Of a stretch of 64,000 bases of DNA, positions 59,695 to 64,000 are shown piece after piece (within the stretch, counting starts at the first letter, position 1; every line of letters begins with the position of its first letter). Location of the stretch: NCBI RefSeq assembly GCF_035920345.1, contig NZ_CP109149.1, positions 1,798,001 through 1,862,000 of the forward strand. The letters run 5' to 3'. The DNA is from Nocardia vinacea. GTDB lineage: Bacteria > Actinomycetota > Actinomycetes > Mycobacteriales > Mycobacteriaceae. The position numbers and the translations under genes are program-made. Below the pieces are notes generated by a model. The model saw only the letters and a program-made list of their open reading frames with translations, was not told where the DNA came from and made no database searches.

Positions 59695-60924
59695 GTGGAT
59701 TTCGACGACACACCGGCCGAGGCCGAATACCGGCGCCAGATCCGGGAATTCCTGAACCCTCACCATGATGAGCTGATCCATGGGGACGGCGAATATCTCA
59801 ATGAACCGGGCGTGGAGAACATCGACGGCCTGCGCCGCACGCAGGCCCTGCTGTACGACGCCGGATATGTGGGCGTCACCTGGCCGATCGCGTACGGCGG
59901 CCGCGGCGGCACGGCCATGCAGCAGGCCATCGTCACCCAGGAAATGGCCCTAGCCGCGATCCCGGCCCTCGCCAACTTCGTCGGCCTGGGCATGTGCGGA
60001 CCCACTGTGCTCGCCCACGGCACAGAGGACCAGAAGGCACGCTACATCCGACGGCTACTCCGCGCCGACGACATGTGGTGCCAACTGTTCAGCGAGCCCG
60101 ATTCGGGCAGCGACCTCGCCGCACTTCGCACCACCGCGGTCCGGCAGGAGGACGGCACGTGGAGGGTGGACGGGCAAAAGGTGTGGAACACCCGCGCGCA
60201 ATACTCCTCGTACGGCATCCTGCTGGCTCGCACCGACCGCACTGTCGCCAAACACCGCGGACTCACGATGTTCGTCGTCGACATGCGCGCAGCCGGTGTG
60301 ACGGTGCGCCCGCTCGAGCAGATGAACGGGGACCATGAATTCACCGAGGTGTACCTCGATGGCGTGGTGATTCCGGATATCGAGCGGCTCGGTGCGGTGA
60401 ACGATGGCTGGCGGGTCGCGCTGACCACGCTCATGAATGAACGCCTGGCTGTCGGTGGTGGTGGCAACGAGGTCGGTGTCCGCCTCGAAGCGCTGATCCA
60501 GCACGCCCGCGAGCGCCTGCCCGGGTTGCCCGGCGATACGCAAGTGCTGGCCCGCCAAGCGCTTGGCCGGGTCGTCGTCGAATCGCTGGCGACGCGCTAC
60601 ACCGGCTATCGGCGTCTGACCGCCATTGCACGCGGCGAGATCCCGGGCCCGGAGGCCAGTGCAGGAAAGCTCTCGGCCGTGCGCACCGCGCGCGCCGGCG
60701 CCGATCTCGGAGTGCGGCTGCTCGGTCCGGAGGCCGTCTACGGCCGAACTTCGAAGGGTGAGTGGCTGTGGCCGACCGCACAGGCATCGGTGCCCGGCAC
60801 AGCCATCGCGGGCGGCACCGACGAGGTCCTGCGCAACATCCTCGGCGAGCGAATCCTCGGACTGCCGCCCGAACCTCGGACGGATACGCAGCCAGTCTCA
60901 GCAGGTAGGGAAGGCCGATCGTGA
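59695..60924 (+). CDS. Acyl-CoA dehydrogenase, large subunit type
   Basis: A 409-residue acyl-CoA dehydrogenase. Typical segments are YVGVTWPIAYGGRGG, WCQLFSEPDSGSDLAALRTT, DGQKVWNTRAQYS and, at the end, AIAGGTDEVLRNILGERILG. The gene overlaps a second, shorter ACAD gene by 4 bp. Such pairs form heteromeric (alpha2beta2) enzymes in steroid and branched-chain catabolism, as for FadE26-FadE27. GTG 59695 has AAAGGA upstream. Confidence 0.9.
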   Translation: MDFDDTPAEAEYRRQIREFLNPHHDELIHGDGEYLNEPGVENIDGLRRTQALLYDAGYVGVTWPIAYGGRGGTAMQQAIVTQEMALAAIPALANFVGLGMCGPTVLAHGTEDQKARYIRRLLRADDMWCQLFSEPDSGSDLAALRTTAVRQEDGTWRVDGQKVWNTRAQYSSYGILLARTDRTVAKHRGLTMFVVDMRAAGVTVRPLEQMNGDHEFTEVYLDGVVIPDIERLGAVNDGWRVALTTLMNERLAVGGGGNEVGVRLEALIQHARERLPGLPGDTQVLARQALGRVVVESLATRYTGYRRLTAIARGEIPGPEASAGKLSAVRTARAGADLGVRLLGPEAVYGRTSKGEWLWPTAQASVPGTAIAGGTDEVLRNILGERILGLPPEPRTDTQPVSAGREGRS

Positions 60925-61922
60925 ACTTCGACCTCGACGACAACCAGCGCGAATTCGCCGCGGCCGCAAAGGAATTCTTCGAAGGGCAGGACTGCCTCGC
61001 TCATGCCCGCGCCCTGCTGAAGGAACCCGGCGAAGCCCGCCCGGGACTGAAGAGCCTGGCGCAACTGGGTTTCTACGGGCTCATCGCACCCGAGTCCGCC
61101 GGCGGGATCGGGCAGTCCATCCTCGACCTCGCGGTGGTCGCCGAACAAGCCGGGCGGGTGCTGGCCGGTCCGTCACTGGTCACCGCGGCGCGGGCCGCCG
61201 TCCTGCTCGACGGTGACACCGAACGACTGGCCGCGCTCGCGGACGGGTCGACCGAGTATGCCGTGCTCGACGGCTCACCGGAAGGCTCGGCGCCCTCGAT
61301 CGACGCGCGTATAGCGACCGAATTCCTCGCTCTGGACGGTACAACCCTCGTCGTGGGGACCGGTGAGCCGATAGCCGGCGAACCGATCGACGCCACCCGA
61401 GGATTGGCCTCGGTGCGGCTGACCGACCGAACCGTGCTACGAACCGATGCCGGACAGCTGTGGGAACGCGCCCGCCAAATCGCGACCGTCATCCTCGCTG
61501 CGGAAGATCTCGGCGCCGCCGACCGCGTCTTCGAGATCGGTGTCGAATATGCCCGCACCAGAACAACTTTCGGCCGTGCGATCGGCTCCTACCAGGCGAT
61601 CAAACACCGTCTGGTCGATGCCTGGGTCGATGTGGACCAGCTCCGCTCCCTGATGTGGTGGGCGGCGTGGACCGCCGATCACTCCCCCGAGGATTTGCCG
61701 CTGGCAGCTTCGGCGGTGAAGGCCTATAGCTCCCGTGTTCTGGAGGAGGTGACCGAAACCTTGATCCAGCTCCACGGCGGTATCGGCTTCACCTGGGAGC
61801 ACGACGCGCATCTGTTCTGGAGACGCGCCAAGGTCGACCGTCTACTGCTCGGTGACGAGGCCGAGCACCTGGACCATGTCGCCCTTCTGACCCTAGAAAC
61901 TCGAGAAGAGACCCTCCTATGA
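60921..61922 (+). CDS. Acyl-CoA dehydrogenase, small partner subunit type
   Basis: A 333-residue acyl-CoA dehydrogenase-like protein. The N-terminal and C-terminal helical domains are clear (FDLDDNQREFAAAAKEFFEG; TTFGRAIGSYQAIKHRLVDA), while the middle beta domain is shortened. This is the pattern of the partner subunit in heteromeric ACADs. GTG 60921 overlaps the stop of the large-subunit gene (GTGA), supporting a 1:1 complex. The stop overlaps the MaoC gene (ATGA). Confidence 0.88.
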   Translation: MNFDLDDNQREFAAAAKEFFEGQDCLAHARALLKEPGEARPGLKSLAQLGFYGLIAPESAGGIGQSILDLAVVAEQAGRVLAGPSLVTAARAAVLLDGDTERLAALADGSTEYAVLDGSPEGSAPSIDARIATEFLALDGTTLVVGTGEPIAGEPIDATRGLASVRLTDRTVLRTDAGQLWERARQIATVILAAEDLGAADRVFEIGVEYARTRTTFGRAIGSYQAIKHRLVDAWVDVDQLRSLMWWAAWTADHSPEDLPLAASAVKAYSSRVLEEVTETLIQLHGGIGFTWEHDAHLFWRRAKVDRLLLGDEAEHLDHVALLTLETREETLL

Positions 61923-62407
61923 GCGACCCGGATTTCACCTCCTTCCCACTGGCCCCGAAGGGCAACAAGTTCGAAGATTTCACCGTCGGACAGAAGTTGA
62001 CCCACCACTGGGGCCGAACCCTGACCGAAGCCGACAACACCTTATTCTGCACGGCAACCTGCAACTGGCTGCCGCAGTATCTGAACTCCGAATTCGCCCG
62101 CAGCTACGGTCATCCGTCGACCGTGGTACATCCTATGCTGGCTCTGTGCACCGTCGTCGGGCTGTCGGTGGAAGACCTCAGCGAGGCAGGGGGGCCGTTT
62201 CTCGGGGTGGAGGACTGCGTCTTCCACGTTCCGGTGTACCCCGGTGACACCCTGACCGCCCGGTCCGAGGTGCTGGACAAACGGATCTCGGCCAGTCGGC
62301 CCGGGGTCGGCATCGTCACCTGGCGAACCGAAGCACACAACGACCGCGGTGAACTGGTCCTCGACTTCAAGCGGACCAATCTCGTCGAGCAACGGAAGCT
62401 GCGGTGA
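61919..62407 (+). CDS. MaoC-family dehydratase/hydratase
   Basis: A 162-residue hot-dog-fold protein of the MaoC type (FEDFTVGQKLTHHWGRTLTE, then VYPGDTLTARSEVLDKR). The Asp/His hydratase motif is not in its standard form: the region reads TEADNTLFCTATCN. It may work with the second MaoC gene or hydrate a short dicarboxylic enoyl-CoA. It is translationally coupled to the ACAD genes. Confidence 0.85.
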   Translation: MSDPDFTSFPLAPKGNKFEDFTVGQKLTHHWGRTLTEADNTLFCTATCNWLPQYLNSEFARSYGHPSTVVHPMLALCTVVGLSVEDLSEAGGPFLGVEDCVFHVPVYPGDTLTARSEVLDKRISASRPGVGIVTWRTEAHNDRGELVLDFKRTNLVEQRKLR

Positions 62408-62519
62408 GCGCCGCCACCGCCCTGGAACCCGGCGGCGCACGGCGGCGCACGGAAGACGTTGCGCCGCAGGACAACGTTCGGCGATTTACCGTCCGCCTTA
62501 TATCGAAGGAGGCCCGATC

Positions 62520-63005
62520 ATGAGCCGATCCGATGCCGATCTACTCGGGGCCACCGGCTGGTTCGAAGACTTCGCCGTGGGTCAGCGCATTCGCCATGCC
62601 CGGGCGGCGACCATCGACGAGGTCGAAGGCGCATACCTGTCCAAGCTGGCGATGAACACCGCGCAGGGGCACTGGAATGAGCACTACCTGACGGATTCGC
62701 CGCTCGGCGGCGGCCGCCTCGTCTTCGGCCTACTGACCGCATCCATGGTGTTCGGCCTGGCATCCCAGGACACCGCTGAGCATGCGCTTGCCGAATTGGG
62801 TTGCACCGCATTGCGGTTCCGCGCACCCGTACACCACGGCGACACCATCGAAGCCTTCACCGAGGTGCTCGCCGCCACCGATGCCCCCGATCGCGACGAC
62901 GCAGGCGTCATCCGGTTCAAACACTGGGGTCGCCGCCAGGACGAGACCGTGGTCTTCGAAGGCGAGCGAACTGTCCTCATCAAACGCAAGAAGCATTGGA
63001 GCTGA
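62520..63005 (+). CDS. MaoC-family dehydratase (mesaconyl-CoA hydratase-like)
   Basis: A 161-residue MaoC-type protein with WFEDFAVGQRIRHARAATID, NTAQGHWNEHYL, and VHHGDTIEAFTEVL. The NTAQxHxN segment and the following CitE-type lyase gene resemble beta-methylmalyl-CoA dehydratase systems. AAGGAGG lies 7 nt before ATG 62520. The 112-bp gap before it contains no other feature. Confidence 0.85.
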   Translation: MSRSDADLLGATGWFEDFAVGQRIRHARAATIDEVEGAYLSKLAMNTAQGHWNEHYLTDSPLGGGRLVFGLLTASMVFGLASQDTAEHALAELGCTALRFRAPVHHGDTIEAFTEVLAATDAPDRDDAGVIRFKHWGRRQDETVVFEGERTVLIKRKKHWS

Positions 63006-63007
63006 CC

Positions 63008-63943
63008 ATGACCACATCCCGACCGAATCGACTGCGCCGCAGCGAACTGTCCACCCCGGGCACCAGCCCCAAGATGATCGCCAAGGCCGCCGCCAGCGAC
63101 GCCGACCTGGTCTTCCTCGATCTCGAGGACGCGGTGGCGCCGAACGCGAAGGTGGGCGCCCGTGCGAACATCATCGCCGGGCTCAACGACCTGGACTGGG
63201 GCACGAAGGTACGCGCCTACCGTGTCAACGGCGTGCACACCCAGTGGTGCCACGACGACATCATCGAGGTCGTCACCGGTGCGGGCCCCAACATCGACGT
63301 GATCATCGTTCCCAAGGTGAAGTCGCCGCGCGACGTCTGGTTCGTCGACGACCTGCTCACCCAGTTGGAGAGCAAGCTGGGTCTCGAAACCGGCCGCATC
63401 GGCCTGGAGTTGCTCATCGAGGAGACCGAGGCACTGGCCTGCGTCGAGCAGATCGCTGCCGCCTCACCACGGCTCGAAGCGCTGATTCTCGGCATCGGCG
63501 ACCTGTCAGCCAGCCAGGGCGTGCGCGCCAGCCACGTCGGAGTTGCCGATGAGGGCGAGGTCGGCGCCTACCCCGGCGATATCTGGCACTTCGCCCGTAC
63601 CCGGATGATCGTGGCGGCGCGCGCCAACGGCATCGACGCCATCGACGGCCCCTACGCCCACTTCGCCAACCCCGAGGGCTACCGCCGCGACGCGAGCTGG
63701 GTCGCCACCCTCGGCGGTGTCGGCAAGTGGTGCATCCACCCCAGCCAGATCGCCATCGCCAACGAGGTCTTCGCCCCCACCGAAGCGGAGATCAAGACCG
63801 CGACCGAGATCGTGACCGCGGTTCAGGAGGCCGAGGCGCAGGGCCTGGGCGCGGCGAACTACAACGGGATCATGGTCGATGCCGCTACCACCCGGGTCTT
63901 CGAGACCACACTGGAGCGCGCGCGCCTGTGCGGGCTGCTCTGA
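63008..63943 (+). CDS. HpcH/HpaI-CitE-type lyase (malyl-CoA or citramalyl-CoA lyase-like)
   Basis: A 311-residue TIM-barrel lyase. The N-terminus has RRSELSTPGTSPKMIAKAAA, the metal-binding acids are in VFLDLEDAV and LELLIEE, and the late motif is CIHPSQI. Malyl-CoA and beta-methylmalyl-CoA lyases share these. With the MaoC hydratase just upstream it should hydrate and then cleave a short dicarboxylyl-CoA, ending in acetyl-CoA or propionyl-CoA and a 2-oxoacid. It starts 2 bp after the MaoC stop. Confidence 0.88.
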   Translation: MTTSRPNRLRRSELSTPGTSPKMIAKAAASDADLVFLDLEDAVAPNAKVGARANIIAGLNDLDWGTKVRAYRVNGVHTQWCHDDIIEVVTGAGPNIDVIIVPKVKSPRDVWFVDDLLTQLESKLGLETGRIGLELLIEETEALACVEQIAAASPRLEALILGIGDLSASQGVRASHVGVADEGEVGAYPGDIWHFARTRMIVAARANGIDAIDGPYAHFANPEGYRRDASWVATLGGVGKWCIHPSQIAIANEVFAPTEAEIKTATEIVTAVQEAEAQGLGAANYNGIMVDAATTRVFETTLERARLCGLL

Positions 63944-63983
63944 TCCGGCCGATACTGAAATCGATATCAAGGTGGTGAACGTC

Positions 63984-64000
63984 ATGCCAGGACCGCTCGA
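63984..64000 (+). CDS. Start of a further gene (possibly a class III CoA-transferase)
   Basis: ATG 63984 has AAGGTGG upstream, and the visible codons read MPGPL. CaiB/BaiF-type CoA-transferases often begin with MPGPLDG, and such an enzyme would fit the operon, but the evidence is only five complete codons. The gene runs off the right edge. Confidence 0.35.

Noticed and set aside
1..64000. CRISPR array or cas genes
   Set aside because: No regularly spaced identical repeats longer than about 12 bp and no Cas-like protein were seen.
1..64000. rRNA genes
   Set aside because: No conserved 16S, 23S or 5S segments were recognised. The only RNA gene seen is tRNA-Leu.

Overview
The window is high-GC DNA from a mycolic-acid actinobacterium, most likely Nocardia or a close relative. 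Evidence: a mycothiol ligase gene (mshC), mycothiol-dependent enzymes, an MMPL transporter, many fatty-acyl-CoA genes, GTG starts, leaderless promoters, and a backbone that from memory follows Mycobacterium tuberculosis Rv2130c-Rv2141c: mshC, SCO1664-family protein, DUF3090 protein, histidine phosphatase, uppP, lppL, DUF5703 protein, pyrD, PEBP protein, M20 peptidase.

Layout. 0-12 kb: end of a Na+/H+ antiporter with a UBP zinc finger, TetR regulators, two crotonases, a dienelactone hydrolase-type enzyme, a secreted lipase, a methyltransferase, an acyl-CoA synthetase, and a P450/ferredoxin pair divergent from a TetR gene. 12-29.8 kb: the conserved backbone, with a heme ABC transporter (hmuTUV) behind an IdeR-like iron box and an MMPL/lipoprotein operon. 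29.8-34.7 kb: an accessory block holding a frameshifted PfkB-like gene, three tandem paralogous small genes, an intact PfkB-fold protein with an extra N-terminal domain and no catalytic Asp, and a GTP cyclohydrolase II-like gene. A control region with three 10-bp repeats spaced exactly 20 bp separates the small genes from the intact PfkB-like gene. 34.9-40.1 kb: a second acyl-CoA synthetase, the PEBP and M20 genes, an acyltransferase and an HxlR regulator.

40.3-46 kb is mobile DNA after tRNA-Leu(GAG). A complete 3990-bp Tn554-like element (tnpA, tnpB, tnpC) sits in an IS256-family transposase gene. Its ends, inverted repeats and 6-bp flanking duplication can be placed to the base.

46-64 kb is a catabolic island. 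An SDR / APH-type kinase / acyl-CoA dehydrogenase operon suggests 4-hydroxyacyl-CoA breakdown. A second operon (P450, aldehyde dehydrogenase, frameshifted SDR, ferredoxin, ferredoxin reductase, then an alcohol dehydrogenase) should oxidise an alkyl or terpenoid substrate to an acid. A divergent operon (mycothiol-dependent isomerase-like protein, two acyl-CoA dehydrogenases, two MaoC hydratases, a CitE-type lyase, and the first codons of a further gene) should continue as a beta-oxidation-like route. Two paralogous TetR genes lie between them, and three related AT-rich sites mark the promoters, which points to one local regulon.

All calls come from reading sequence and remembered family features. 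No database search was run.
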